DNA from: JAJXWB01 sp046349085
GTDB lineage: Bacteria > Pseudomonadota > Alphaproteobacteria > Rhizobiales > Beijerinckiaceae
Assembly: GCA_046349085.1 (NCBI GenBank)
Contig: JAXMDA010000003.1
Coordinates: 310,001-374,000 of the forward strand
DNA length: 64,000 nt
Direction: 5' to 3'
The notes under the pieces were generated by a model, which did no database searches, was not told where the DNA came from, and saw only the letters and a list, made by a program, of their open reading frames with translations. This document shows positions 34,036 to 43,411 of this stretch, piece after piece. The position numbers and the translations under genes are program-made. Position 1 is the first letter of the stretch. The number at the start of each line of letters is the position of its first letter.

Positions 34036-35112
34036 ATGGCTGCAACGGGCGGACAGCACAGTTCGATCGGCCATGATCCGGATCGGAGATCGTTGCCGAG
34101 CTTCGAGCGCTGCATCTATCTGCCGCATTCGATCGCCGCGATCGTGGCGGAACTGGCGCTGGAGAGCGTCACTCCGTCAGACGCGCTTGAAGGAACGGGC
34201 CTCCTTGAAACACAACTCGACAGTCATACGACGAAGGTGTCGTATCGGCAGATCGACGTCGTGATCCGCAACGCCCTGCGCTTGTCCGGCAATCCTGCCG
34301 TGGCGTTGCGGGCTGGGCAGCGAATGCACGTTACCGCCTACGGCATGTATGGTTATGCCCTGCTCAGTAGCCCGACGCAGGCGGCGGCGCGCGATTTCGC
34401 CGCCAAATACATTCTGGTCGTCGGCCCGTTCTGCGATTTCACGGTCGATTCGAACGACGCGCGCGTCACGGTGACGTTCGAACCAACGCACTGGCCGAAT
34501 CCGATCGATGACGTGCATCGGTTCGCCGTCGAATTCGCCCTGTCGGCGCATCTGACGGCGACGAGGGATCGAGTCGGCCCGCAGTTCGCGTTTTCCCACG
34601 TGTTTCTCGATTATGCGCAGCCCCGATACGTCGAAGCCTACGACCGCCTATTCGGCTGTTCGATTCTGTTCCGACAGGACCGTTGCGGTTACGAACACCT
34701 CCGGGACGACGGCCCCATCCGGCTCGCCGATCCGCGCTCCCACGCGATGGCGCGCGAAATTTGCGAGCAATTGCTGGACGAGGTCAACCGCGCGGGCGGC
34801 GTCGCGGCGGACATCCGGCGCATCCTGATCGAGCAGCCCGGCCGGTATCCGAGCATCGAGGCCGTCGCCGAAAAGCTCTCGATGTATCCGCGCGCGCTGC
34901 GGCGCAAGCTCGAGGCCGAGGGCGCCTCCTATCGCGAACTGCTCGCGGAAGTTCGGATGCGGCTGGCTATCGAATATCTGTGCAAGACCCGCATGACGAA
35001 CGAGGAGATCGCCAACCGGCTCGGGTACAGCGACGCGGCGAATTTCCGGCACGCTTTTCTTCGCTGGACCGGTAAGAGCCCGACCGATTTCCGGAACGCG
35101 ACGCGCGAATAG
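34036..35112 (+). CDS. AraC-family regulator, OruR/ArgR-like with PF12625-type N-terminal domain (copy 1)
   Basis: 358 residues with GGGAGGG before the start. Residues ~35-225 form the ligand domain typical of the OruR/VirS group (VSYRQIDVVIRNALRLSG, YGMYGYALLSSPT). The C-terminal ~100 residues are the double HTH domain with MRLAIEYL and the second motif EIANRLGYSDAANFRHAFLRWTGKSPTDFR. Such regulators respond to amino acid or aromatic metabolites. It lies upstream of a close paralogue and of the lipid operon at 36.6 kb. Confidence 0.9.
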   Translation: MAATGGQHSSIGHDPDRRSLPSFERCIYLPHSIAAIVAELALESVTPSDALEGTGLLETQLDSHTTKVSYRQIDVVIRNALRLSGNPAVALRAGQRMHVTAYGMYGYALLSSPTQAAARDFAAKYILVVGPFCDFTVDSNDARVTVTFEPTHWPNPIDDVHRFAVEFALSAHLTATRDRVGPQFAFSHVFLDYAQPRYVEAYDRLFGCSILFRQDRCGYEHLRDDGPIRLADPRSHAMAREICEQLLDEVNRAGGVAADIRRILIEQPGRYPSIEAVAEKLSMYPRALRRKLEAEGASYRELLAEVRMRLAIEYLCKTRMTNEEIANRLGYSDAANFRHAFLRWTGKSPTDFRNATRE

Positions 35113-35301
35113 CGCGCCGCTGCGGCGCCTTCCGGCCCGCGGCGACCTGTCCGTAAATCACCCGCCAAGCGGATAGACCGAACCTTCCGCACGGGACAAG
35201 CCGCCGCTATTTTGCCGGCCGCGGATCGCCGCCGACTGCAACGGACGTTGACCCTTGCGACGTCCAGGCGCGGCTGGCTGACGCGGCAGGAAGGCGGGAT
35301 C

Positions 35302-36378
35302 ATGTTTCAGCCGTCGCCCAATCTTGTCCAGCGGATCCATGTCGCGCCGCGGATCGCCGCCGTCGTCGACGCTCTCGCGGAAGAGGGAATCGAACCATCG
35401 CGCGTGCTGGCAGGGACGGAGCTTGCGCCGTCCGATCTCGGGCTTCCGGATACACGCGTGTCCTACCGGCAGATGGAAACCGTCTTCCGGAACGCGCTCC
35501 GCTTGTCGAAAGATCCAGCGATCGCCCTTCGCGCAGGCCAGCGCATGCATGTCATGACTTACGGCATGTATGGCTACGCGCTGCTGAGCAGCCCGACCGG
35601 CGTCGAGGGAATCAGGTTTGCGACCAAATACGGCCGCGGCCTCGGAATGGTCGCCGATGTCTCCTTTGTGCGCGAGGAGGATGCTGCGAGCTTCGCTCTG
35701 TGGCCTCTGCTGTCGCGAAATCCTGTAGACGACCTATATCGTTTCGCGCTGGAATTCGCCTTCGCGACCTGCCAGACGCTCTGCAAGGAAATCTACGGTA
35801 GCTCGTTCAGGTTTTCGCGCCTTCGCGCGGCGTATCCGTCGCCGCCGCACGCAGGACTCTACAAGCGGATGTTCGCCTGCCCGGTCCTGTTCGAGCAAAC
35901 CGGCAACGAACTGGAATTCAACGCCGCATGGATCGATCGCCCGATGGCGCCTCCCGATGCGACGACCCGAGCGACGGCCGCGGGGATGTTCGAGCAATTC
36001 CTCGACGACATGAACCAGGACGGCGGCGCCGCCGCCGACATTCGCCGGACGTTGCTCGAACAGCCCGGCCGGTTTCCGACGATCGAGGCCGTGGCGGCCG
36101 TATTGGCGCTGCATCCACGCGCGCTGCGCCGCAAACTGGAAGGGGAAGGACTCACATACCGGCATCTGGTCGCGGAGATGCGGATGCGTCTGGCGCTCAT
36201 GTATCTGCGCGGCACGCAGATGACCAACGAGGAGATCGCCGCGCGGCTCGACTACAGCGACGCCGCTAACTTCCGCCACGCGTTCGCGCGCTGGACCGGC
36301 AAGAATCCGTCTGCCTTTCGGACGGCCGACAAGGCGAGAACCGGCGCACTGAACGCATGCGGGCTTGTCCCAAAGTAA
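35302..36378 (+). CDS. AraC-family regulator, OruR/ArgR-like (copy 2)
   Basis: 358 residues from the ATG at 35302 (MFQPSPN); the open frame extends 90 bp upstream without a better start, and AAGGCGGGATC precedes it. It is of the same length and domain plan as the gene just upstream, with the shared MTYGMYGYALLSSPTG and EIAARLDYSDAANFRHAFARWTGK blocks. It is therefore a tandem duplicate. The 190-bp gap between the copies leaves room for its own promoter. Targets are unknown but the next genes are the CoA ligase/WS-DGAT operon on the same strand, 271 bp away; that gap holds no recognisable gene. Confidence 0.9.
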   Translation: MFQPSPNLVQRIHVAPRIAAVVDALAEEGIEPSRVLAGTELAPSDLGLPDTRVSYRQMETVFRNALRLSKDPAIALRAGQRMHVMTYGMYGYALLSSPTGVEGIRFATKYGRGLGMVADVSFVREEDAASFALWPLLSRNPVDDLYRFALEFAFATCQTLCKEIYGSSFRFSRLRAAYPSPPHAGLYKRMFACPVLFEQTGNELEFNAAWIDRPMAPPDATTRATAAGMFEQFLDDMNQDGGAAADIRRTLLEQPGRFPTIEAVAAVLALHPRALRRKLEGEGLTYRHLVAEMRMRLALMYLRGTQMTNEEIAARLDYSDAANFRHAFARWTGKNPSAFRTADKARTGALNACGLVPK

Positions 36379-36649
36379 CCGGCCGGGCGGTCAATCCGCA
36401 CCTTTCGCCGCGCTGTCGCGCTGGATAGCGTTCACGACAAAACAAGAAAACGTCACAGATGCGAACGGCATCGTGGCTCGGGGAAGGAACAGTCCGACGT
36501 TGACGCGGTTGTCGACCGCCTCAAGCCATCATTGAGCTCGCCATAGCCGGCTCGGGCGCCTTGCTCTCGTCGGCGGGCGTTTGCGTCCGTCGTCGGTCGC
36601 GCAGCCGGATGACGCGCAGACATCGGGAAAATTCGAGGGAGGAATCCAG

Positions 36650-38350
36650 ATGAACGATATGCCGTGGATCCAGTCCTACCCTGTCGGCATACGCTGGGAC
36701 ATCGACATCTTTCCTGGCGCCGTGCAGCAGATACTGGACGACACCGTCGCCAAGTATCCGGACAATCCCGCAATCGAGTTCATGGGGAAGCGAATCTCGT
36801 ATCGCGAGCTCGGCGATCTGGTGAACCGGGCCGCGCGCGGATTGCAGAAGCTCGGCGTTAAGCCAGGCGTGCATGTCGGCTTGTTCCTGCCGAATTCGCC
36901 TCACTACGTCATCTCGTTCCTCGGCGTGCTGAAGGCCGGCGGAACCGTCGTCAACTATTCGCCGCTCGACGCCGCAAAGGTCCTGGAGCACAAGATCGAG
37001 GACAGCCGCACCGATTTCGTCATCACGCTCGACATGGCGGATCTCTATCCCCAGATGGCGGGCATGCTCGGCAAGACGCGGCTGAAGAAGCTCATCGTCG
37101 GAAATCTGGCGGAAATGGCGGCCGACCCCACGGCCTTCGCGGCGGAATTGAAGGCCGGGAAGCAAGTGAGCGCAGCGCCGTGGGACGACCGCCACGTCAG
37201 CTTCGCCGAGCTGCTCAACAATGACGGCAAGTATGAACCCTATGCCGTCGACGACCCTGCCGAGACGATCGCGGTGCTTCAATACACCGGCGGCACCACC
37301 GGCCTGCCCAAGGGCGCCATGCTCACGCACGCCAACCTCAATTGCGCCGCACGCCAGTCCTGGGCGACGGCGGCCGGGGTTCTGCACGAAGGGCAGGAGC
37401 GCATGCTCGCCGTGCTGCCGCCGTTTCACATCTATGCCCTTACGGTGAACGTGCTGTTCGGCATTCTCAGCGGATCGGAGATCATCCAGCACGTGCGCTT
37501 CGATCCCAAGAGCGTGCTGGCCGACATCGCGAACAAGCAAGTGACGGTCTTCTGTGGGGTTCCGACGATGTTCACCGCCTTGATCCACAATCCGGAGACG
37601 CCCAACTACAGCTTGCGTTCCCTGAAATATTGCGGCTCCGGCGGCGCGCCGCTGCCGGTCGAGGTGGCCGAGCAGTTCACGGCCATCACGGGCGTATATC
37701 CGTCCGAGGGCTGGGGGATGACCGAGACGTCGCCGACCGGCACGTTCACGCCGGGCCAGGCCGGGGCCAAGCGGAAGATCGGTTCCTGCGGGTTGCCGTC
37801 GCCGGGCATCGTCATCAAGTTTCTGAACGTCGAAGATGCGACGACATACGTCCCGCTCCACGAGCGCGGCGAAATCTGCATCAAGGGCCCGAACGTCATG
37901 AAGGGCTACTGGAACAAGCCGGACGCGACGGCCGAGGTGATGACGTCGGATGGTTTCCTGCGCACCGGCGACGTCGGCTATATGGACGAGGACGGCTTCG
38001 TCTATATCGTCGACCGGACGAAGGACATGCTGCTGTGCAGCGGCTACAACGTCTACCCCCGCGTCCTCGAGGAAGCCGTCTACAAGCACCCGTCGGTCGA
38101 AGAGGTCGCCGTGATCGGCGTTCACGACGAATATCGCGGCCAGTCGCCAAAAGCCTTCGTCAAGCTCAAGTCCGACGCCGCGCCATTCGGGCTCAAGGAA
38201 CTGCAGGGCTTCCTCAAGGACAAACTCGGTAAGCACGAGATGATCCATGCGCTTGAGATACGGCCCGAGCTGCCCAAGACGGCGGTCGGCAAGATCTCGA
38301 AGAAAGATCTGTACGACGAGGAAGCGCGAAGGGCGAAAGCTCAAGCCTAG
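36650..38350 (+). CDS. Long-chain/dicarboxylate acyl-CoA ligase (PimA-like)
   Basis: 566 residues from the ATG at 36650, with GAGGGAGGA upstream. An adenylate-forming enzyme: P-loop YTGGTTGLPKGAMLTH, GWGMTETSPTG, DGFLRTGDVGYMDEDGFVYIVDRTKD hinge (in pieces) and the C-terminal catalytic Lys in PKTAVGKISKKDLY. The N terminus MPWIQSYPVGIRWDIDI resembles PimA-type dicarboxylate-CoA ligases. It converts a fatty or dicarboxylic acid to its CoA ester, supplying the acyl donor for the WS/DGAT protein encoded 119 bp downstream. Confidence 0.92.
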   Translation: MNDMPWIQSYPVGIRWDIDIFPGAVQQILDDTVAKYPDNPAIEFMGKRISYRELGDLVNRAARGLQKLGVKPGVHVGLFLPNSPHYVISFLGVLKAGGTVVNYSPLDAAKVLEHKIEDSRTDFVITLDMADLYPQMAGMLGKTRLKKLIVGNLAEMAADPTAFAAELKAGKQVSAAPWDDRHVSFAELLNNDGKYEPYAVDDPAETIAVLQYTGGTTGLPKGAMLTHANLNCAARQSWATAAGVLHEGQERMLAVLPPFHIYALTVNVLFGILSGSEIIQHVRFDPKSVLADIANKQVTVFCGVPTMFTALIHNPETPNYSLRSLKYCGSGGAPLPVEVAEQFTAITGVYPSEGWGMTETSPTGTFTPGQAGAKRKIGSCGLPSPGIVIKFLNVEDATTYVPLHERGEICIKGPNVMKGYWNKPDATAEVMTSDGFLRTGDVGYMDEDGFVYIVDRTKDMLLCSGYNVYPRVLEEAVYKHPSVEEVAVIGVHDEYRGQSPKAFVKLKSDAAPFGLKELQGFLKDKLGKHEMIHALEIRPELPKTAVGKISKKDLYDEEARRAKAQA

Positions 38351-38469
38351 GAGTTCGCCTCCAGGGTTCGCGCGTCGAGACATCCAACGATCGCGAACCG
38401 CAAGCTCTCGCTGAAACTCGCGCGCGGCCTGAACAGTTCGCCGCCGCGCTCGCCCTACGGAGCCGCGGA

Positions 38470-40023
38470 ATGGACCAGCTAAGCAGCATAGACGCCTCGT
38501 TTCTGCACTTTGAGACGCCCGAAACGCCGATGCACGTCGGCAGCCTGATGCTCTTCGAACTGCCTGATGGCTACGAAGGCGACTATTATGAAGACGTGAA
38601 GGCGATGATCGGAAAGCGCCTTCACCTCGCCTCGGTGCTGACGCGCAAGCTGGCGCCCATGCCGTTCGAACTGGCCGAACCGGTCTGGATCGAGGACGAC
38701 GACATCGACCTCGACTATCATATCCGCACCGTGACGCTCCGACGCCCGGGCACGATGGCGCAGCTCGAGCAGCTCGTCGCCCGGCTGCACTCGACTCTGC
38801 TCGACCGCAGCCGCCCGCTTTGGGAAATGTACGTCATCGACGGTCTCGAAAACGGGCAGATGGCCTTCTACACGAAGGCCCACCACAGCGGCGTCGACGG
38901 CAAGGCCGGCGTCGAGCTGGCCAAGGTGCTCTACGATACGTCGCCGAAAATACGCGAGGTCCCGCCGCCGCGGCGCAAGCGATCGAGCGGCCAGTACCAG
39001 CTCGGCGTCACGGAACTGCTGCAGGCGGCGACGACCAACGCGGCGCAGCAATATCGCAAGATCGTCGAAGCGCTTCCGTCGACCGCGAAAGCCTTCGCCA
39101 CGGCGGCCGGAGTGATCGCCAGCCAGCGGACGCCCGAAGGCGAGCGGCCGCTGAACCTCGGACTGGCGCCCAAGACGATCTTCAATCAGTCGATCACCAA
39201 CCAGCGGTCCTACAGCACGCTGACCGTTCCGCTCTCCGACATCAAGGCGCTGGGCAAGCGGGTCGGCGGCACCGTCAACACGATCGTGATGGCGGCCTGC
39301 AGCATCGCGCTCGAACGGTTCCTGAAGGAGCGCGATCTGCTGCCCAAGGAAGCATTGATCGCCATGGTTCCGGTCAGCCTGCGCGCCGAGGGCGACACGT
39401 CGATGAACAACCAGGTGTCGTCCGTCCGCGTCGATCTCGCCACCGATATCGCGGACATTCCTGCCCGCTTCAAGGCCATTCACGCCTCGTCGGAGGCGGC
39501 GAAGGCTGTCGTCCGGGAGCTCAAGCCGGCGCTCGGCATCAACGTGCCGATCACCGGCGCGCCCTGGCTGATGACCGGGATGGCGTCGCTGCTCGGGCGG
39601 TCAAATCTGGCCGGCCGTCTTCCGGCAGTGGGCAATGCGCTGATCTCGAACGTTCCCGGGCCGCCGATGCCTCTCTACATGGCGGGCGCGCGGATGGCGC
39701 ATTACTTTCCGGTGTCGATTCCCTATCACGGCAGCGCGCTGAACATCACTGTGCACAGCTACGCCGGCTTGCTGGAATTCGGCCTGACGGCGTGTCGCCG
39801 CGTGGTCTCGCAGGAAGAGTCCTGGGAGATCGTCAAGCACCTGCAGGACGCGCTCAAGGCCATCGAGGCGCTCCCGCCGGTCGTCGCCTCGACGGCCGTC
39901 GCCGATGCGCCGCCGGTCGCCGATGCGCCCGCAGTCGCGGAGATCGTCGTTCCGTCATCGGCGAAATCATCGAAATCGTCAGCGAGGAAAGAAGCGTCCG
40001 GCGCCGCGCGCAAAGGCAAATAG
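38470..40023 (+). CDS. Wax ester synthase/diacylglycerol acyltransferase (WS/DGAT)
   Basis: 517 residues. The condensation-domain motif HHSGVDG (His138, His139, Asp143) is intact, as are PLWE at 116-119 and LISNVPGP near residue 395. WS/DGAT enzymes join acyl-CoA to fatty alcohols or diacylglycerol at the membrane. The C-terminal ~60 residues are low-complexity, Ala/Val/Pro-rich then Lys/Ser/Arg-rich, and may bind membrane or lipid bodies. It follows a CoA ligase and precedes an MFS carrier, an SDR and two hydrolases, suggesting a lipid ester storage or utilisation module rather than a lone enzyme. Confidence 0.93.
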   Translation: MDQLSSIDASFLHFETPETPMHVGSLMLFELPDGYEGDYYEDVKAMIGKRLHLASVLTRKLAPMPFELAEPVWIEDDDIDLDYHIRTVTLRRPGTMAQLEQLVARLHSTLLDRSRPLWEMYVIDGLENGQMAFYTKAHHSGVDGKAGVELAKVLYDTSPKIREVPPPRRKRSSGQYQLGVTELLQAATTNAAQQYRKIVEALPSTAKAFATAAGVIASQRTPEGERPLNLGLAPKTIFNQSITNQRSYSTLTVPLSDIKALGKRVGGTVNTIVMAACSIALERFLKERDLLPKEALIAMVPVSLRAEGDTSMNNQVSSVRVDLATDIADIPARFKAIHASSEAAKAVVRELKPALGINVPITGAPWLMTGMASLLGRSNLAGRLPAVGNALISNVPGPPMPLYMAGARMAHYFPVSIPYHGSALNITVHSYAGLLEFGLTACRRVVSQEESWEIVKHLQDALKAIEALPPVVASTAVADAPPVADAPAVAEIVVPSSAKSSKSSARKEASGAARKGK

Positions 40024-40175
40024 CCGGCCGGAGGAAGCTGTTTCATTCCGGTGATCCGCGGCCAGACGACGCGCCGCGCTTTCCCCGGAAGACGAAGCAG
40101 GAGACTGGCCGCGGTTTCGACCGCGGGCGCGCATTTGCGCGGAAGAAGAATCAGAAAGCCGGGGAGAAGACAACG

Positions 40176-41531
40176 ATGCACCTATCCGCAACGACCGAAG
40201 GATCGGCAGGAGCCCTGAACTTGCGAGATCCGGCCTTCAAGGCCGTCTTCTCGAAAATCGACTGGCGCATCATACCTCTGCTGCTCGTCGCCTATATCGT
40301 CGCCTATCTCGATCGCATCAACGTCGGCTACGCGCAGCTGCAGATGAAGCAGACCCTGACGTTCGACGATGCGGTCTACGGCCTTGGCGCAGGCATCTTC
40401 TTCATCGGCTATTTCCTCTTCGAGGTGCCGAGCAATCTGTTGCTGGAGAAGATCGGCGCCCGCAAGACGCTGCTGCGCATCATGGTCCTGTGGGGTCTGG
40501 CGGCGGTCGCGATGATGTTCGCGACGACGCCGTGGCGGTTCTACGTCGTGCGGTTCCTGCTCGGCGCGTTCGAGGCGGGATTCTTCCCCGGGGTCATCCT
40601 GTATTTCACCTATTGGTATCCGTCGGCGCGGCGCGGGCAGATGATCGCGATCTTCATGACGGCGACCACCATCGCGTCTGTGTTCGCGGGACCGCTGTGC
40701 GGCGCGATCCTGAAATATTTCGACGGCTTCACGGGGCTTCACGGCTGGCAATGGCTGTTCCTCGTGCAAGGCGTGCCCGCGGTCATCCTCGGCGTTCTCG
40801 TCTACCTCCTGCTCGAGGACAAGCCGGCGCAGGCGAAATGGCTTTCGACCGAAGAGAAGGCGCTGATCCAGGAGGCTTTCGCGCACGACGTCAAGGATAT
40901 CGAGTCGGAACGCACGTCGACATTCGGCCAATGCCTGCGCGACCCGCGAATCTATGCCTTGTCGCTGGTGTATTTCCTGCTGCTGGGCGGAACCTACACG
41001 ATGGTGTTCTGGCTGCCGACCCTCATTCAGAGTTGGGGCGTCAAGGACTTCTTCCTCATCGGAGTCTATGCGGCGATTCCCAACGCGGTGGGAATCGTCG
41101 GCATGGTTCTGATCGGCCGCAATTCGGATGCGTGGCGCGAGCGGCGCTGGCACTACGCGACCTGCATGCTCATCGCCGCCGTGGGCCTGCTCGTGACGGG
41201 CCTGCTGCAGGGCAATCTGGTCGGCTCGATCCTGGCCCTTTCGTTCGCCGTGATCGGAATCGCCGCGGCGACGCCGCTCTTCTTCGCCTTGACGAGCGAA
41301 TATCTTTCGGCCGGCGCGGCCGCCGGCGGCCTGGCGCTGATCAGCAGCCTCGGGAACCTCGGCCCGGCCGTCAGCCCCTCGATCAACGGCCTTATCGTCA
41401 AGCAGACCGGCGACAACATCTACAGCCTGTATTTCGTCATCGGCCTGTATGTGGCGTCTGCGACGGTGCTGCTGCTGTCGATCCGCGCCGCCGCTGGCCG
41501 CCGCGCCCCGGCGGTCGTTCCGGCGCAGTGA
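40176..41531 (+). CDS. MFS transporter, anion:cation symporter (ACS) type
   Basis: 451 residues from the ATG at 40176, with GGGGAG ribosome site about 9 bp before it. Twelve hydrophobic segments; YLDRINVGYAQLQ at the first loop and GIFFIGYFLFEVPSNLLLEKIG are ACS-family signatures (phthalate, tartrate and hexuronate permeases). It probably imports an organic anion. It lies in the WS/DGAT operon 152 bp after that gene; the substrate may be the acid activated by the CoA ligase. Confidence 0.92.
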   Translation: MHLSATTEGSAGALNLRDPAFKAVFSKIDWRIIPLLLVAYIVAYLDRINVGYAQLQMKQTLTFDDAVYGLGAGIFFIGYFLFEVPSNLLLEKIGARKTLLRIMVLWGLAAVAMMFATTPWRFYVVRFLLGAFEAGFFPGVILYFTYWYPSARRGQMIAIFMTATTIASVFAGPLCGAILKYFDGFTGLHGWQWLFLVQGVPAVILGVLVYLLLEDKPAQAKWLSTEEKALIQEAFAHDVKDIESERTSTFGQCLRDPRIYALSLVYFLLLGGTYTMVFWLPTLIQSWGVKDFFLIGVYAAIPNAVGIVGMVLIGRNSDAWRERRWHYATCMLIAAVGLLVTGLLQGNLVGSILALSFAVIGIAAATPLFFALTSEYLSAGAAAGGLALISSLGNLGPAVSPSINGLIVKQTGDNIYSLYFVIGLYVASATVLLLSIRAAAGRRAPAVVPAQ

Positions 41532-41634
41532 GCGCATGAAGAGCGGCCGCCGGCGAATTGTCGGCGGCGGCGACGCGCGCAAGCCAGTGGACCCGCGAAA
41601 AAGCGGATCATCCGGGATCGGAAGGAAACGGCGG

Positions 41635-42426
41635 ATGGCCAAGGAGAACGAGAAGCCCTGCGCGCTGGTCACCGGCGCTTCGGCGGGGATCGGCCAGGAG
41701 CTTGCGCGCGTGCTGGCCGCCAACGGGCACAGCCTCGTCCTGGCGGCGCGCCGCCGCGACAAGCTGCAGGAGCTCGCCGACGAATTGCGCGCCGCGCACG
41801 GCGTCAAGGCGACGATCGCGTCCGTCGACCTGAGCGAGCCGGACGCGCCGCAAGCCCTGTTCGACTCGCTGCGGGATGCGGGCGCGCAGATCGATCTTCT
41901 GGTGAACAACGCGGGATTGCTGGTCGAGGGCCGGTTCAACGCTCTCGACCTCGACCGGCAAATGCAGCTCCTGCGGGTCAACGTGATGGCGATGACCGCG
42001 CTGACACATCTCTTCCTCGGCCCGATGATCGCGCGCAAGCGCGGGCGCATCCTCAACGTCGCCTCGATCGCCTCCTTCATGCCCGTGCCAAGTCTGGCGG
42101 TCTATGCGGCCTCCAAGGCCTATGTCCGCTCCTTCGGAGACGCGCTGTCGCAGGAACTGGCCGGCAGCGGGGTCACGGTCACGACGCTCTGCCCCGGGGT
42201 CACCGAGACAGGGATGGTGGAAGGAACCGAACTTGGCAAAATGCCGAGCGCGATGATCATGGACGCCAGGACGGTGGCGCAGGAAGGCTATCGCGCGTGC
42301 ATGGCGGGCAAGCCGGTTCATGTCGCCGGGATCGCCAACGAACTGGCCGTGCAATGGATCAAGTACCAGCCGAGCTGGCTGCTGCGGGCCATCGGCGGTG
42401 TGCTCGGCAAGAGTGGCGGCGCCTGA
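41635..42426 (+). CDS. SDR-family oxidoreductase
   Basis: 263 residues from the ATG at 41635, ribosome site GGAAGGAAA. TGASAGIGQ cofactor loop, AARRRDKL after beta 2 (Arg residues favouring NADP(H)), VNNAG, and catalytic Ser (VASIAS) with YAASK. It resembles the DltE/YqjQ branch of SDRs which act on acyl or lipid-like compounds. It is in the WS/DGAT operon and could reduce an acyl aldehyde or ketone. The substrate is not known. Confidence 0.9.
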   Translation: MAKENEKPCALVTGASAGIGQELARVLAANGHSLVLAARRRDKLQELADELRAAHGVKATIASVDLSEPDAPQALFDSLRDAGAQIDLLVNNAGLLVEGRFNALDLDRQMQLLRVNVMAMTALTHLFLGPMIARKRGRILNVASIASFMPVPSLAVYAASKAYVRSFGDALSQELAGSGVTVTTLCPGVTETGMVEGTELGKMPSAMIMDARTVAQEGYRACMAGKPVHVAGIANELAVQWIKYQPSWLLRAIGGVLGKSGGA

Positions 42427-42477
42427 ATCGACGGGCGTTTCCGTTCCGATACGGCGCAGAAAAGTGGAGAACCGTGA

Positions 42478-43392
42478 ATGCCCGAAATAGCCGCGAACGG
42501 CATCCGTATCGCCTACGACGAAATCGGCGATCCGAAGGCGCCGGCCATTCTCCTGATCATGGGTCTGGGCACCCAGATGATCGCATGGCCGCTGCCGTTT
42601 TGCCGGGCGCTCGCCGAGCGCGGCTTCCGCGTCGTGCGTTTCGACAATCGCGACATCGGCCTTTCGACGAAATTCGACAAGGCGGGAACCGTGAACGTCG
42701 CCGCGGCCTTTGCGCGCGCCCTGATCGGGCGCTCGGTCGAGGCGCCCTACAAGCTCGACGACATGGCGGCGGACGCGGTCGGACTCATGGACGAGCTCGA
42801 CATCGACCAGGCTCATGTGGTCGGCGCGTCGATGGGCGGCATGATCGCCCAGATCGTCGCGGCGAAATATCGCGACCGCGTCCGGAGCCTCGTCTCGATC
42901 ATGTCGTCGAGCGGCGACCCCAGGCTTCCGTCCGCCAAGCCCAGGGCGATGGCGGCGCTGCTCGCGCCGCGTCCGGGCGCGGAGAACCGCGAGCGCGTCA
43001 TCAAGCACGGCATGAATATCTATCGCATCATCGGCAGCCCCGGCTTTCCGACCTCCGATGCAGAGCTTCGCGCGAAGATCGAACAAGCGGCGGACCGCTC
43101 CTATTATCCGGCGGGAGTGGCGCGGCAAATGGTTGCAATTCTCGCGTCCGGCAGCCGGGCCGAACTGCTGTCGACCATAAGCGCGCCGACGCTGGTGCTC
43201 CACGGCGCCGACGACCCGCTGGTTCCCGTCGAGGCCGGCGTGGATACCGCCAGGCGCGTTCCCGGCGCGCGGCTGCAGATCATTCCCGGCATGGGACACG
43301 ATCTCGCGCCCGGCCTCGTTCCGATTCTCGCGGAAGCGATCGCAGACCATTGCCTTGCCGCCGACCGGCAGTTCCAGCCGGCCCTGAGTTGA
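42478..43392 (+). CDS. Alpha/beta hydrolase
   Basis: 304 residues. Nucleophile elbow GASMGG (Ser118), acid in HGADDPLVP and His in GMGHDLAP complete the triad. VRFDNRDIGLS is typical of the family of tropinesterase-like hydrolases that act on esters of hydrophobic acids. The ATG at 42478 has no strong ribosome site but starts 51 bp after the SDR gene. In the WS/DGAT operon it may cleave the ester made or used by the other enzymes. Confidence 0.9.
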   Translation: MPEIAANGIRIAYDEIGDPKAPAILLIMGLGTQMIAWPLPFCRALAERGFRVVRFDNRDIGLSTKFDKAGTVNVAAAFARALIGRSVEAPYKLDDMAADAVGLMDELDIDQAHVVGASMGGMIAQIVAAKYRDRVRSLVSIMSSSGDPRLPSAKPRAMAALLAPRPGAENRERVIKHGMNIYRIIGSPGFPTSDAELRAKIEQAADRSYYPAGVARQMVAILASGSRAELLSTISAPTLVLHGADDPLVPVEAGVDTARRVPGARLQIIPGMGHDLAPGLVPILAEAIADHCLAADRQFQPALS

Positions 43393-43411
43393 CGTGCGCA
43401 GGAGAGGCGTC

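Noticed and set aside
33685..34128. 147-residue minus-strand open frame between sdaA and the first AraC gene
   Set aside because: No recognisable domain, overlaps the AraC start and its ribosome site; at best part of a decayed gene.
36521..38383. 620-residue open frame on the minus strand
   Set aside because: Antisense to the acyl-CoA ligase, which has all adenylation motifs; the mirror frame has none.
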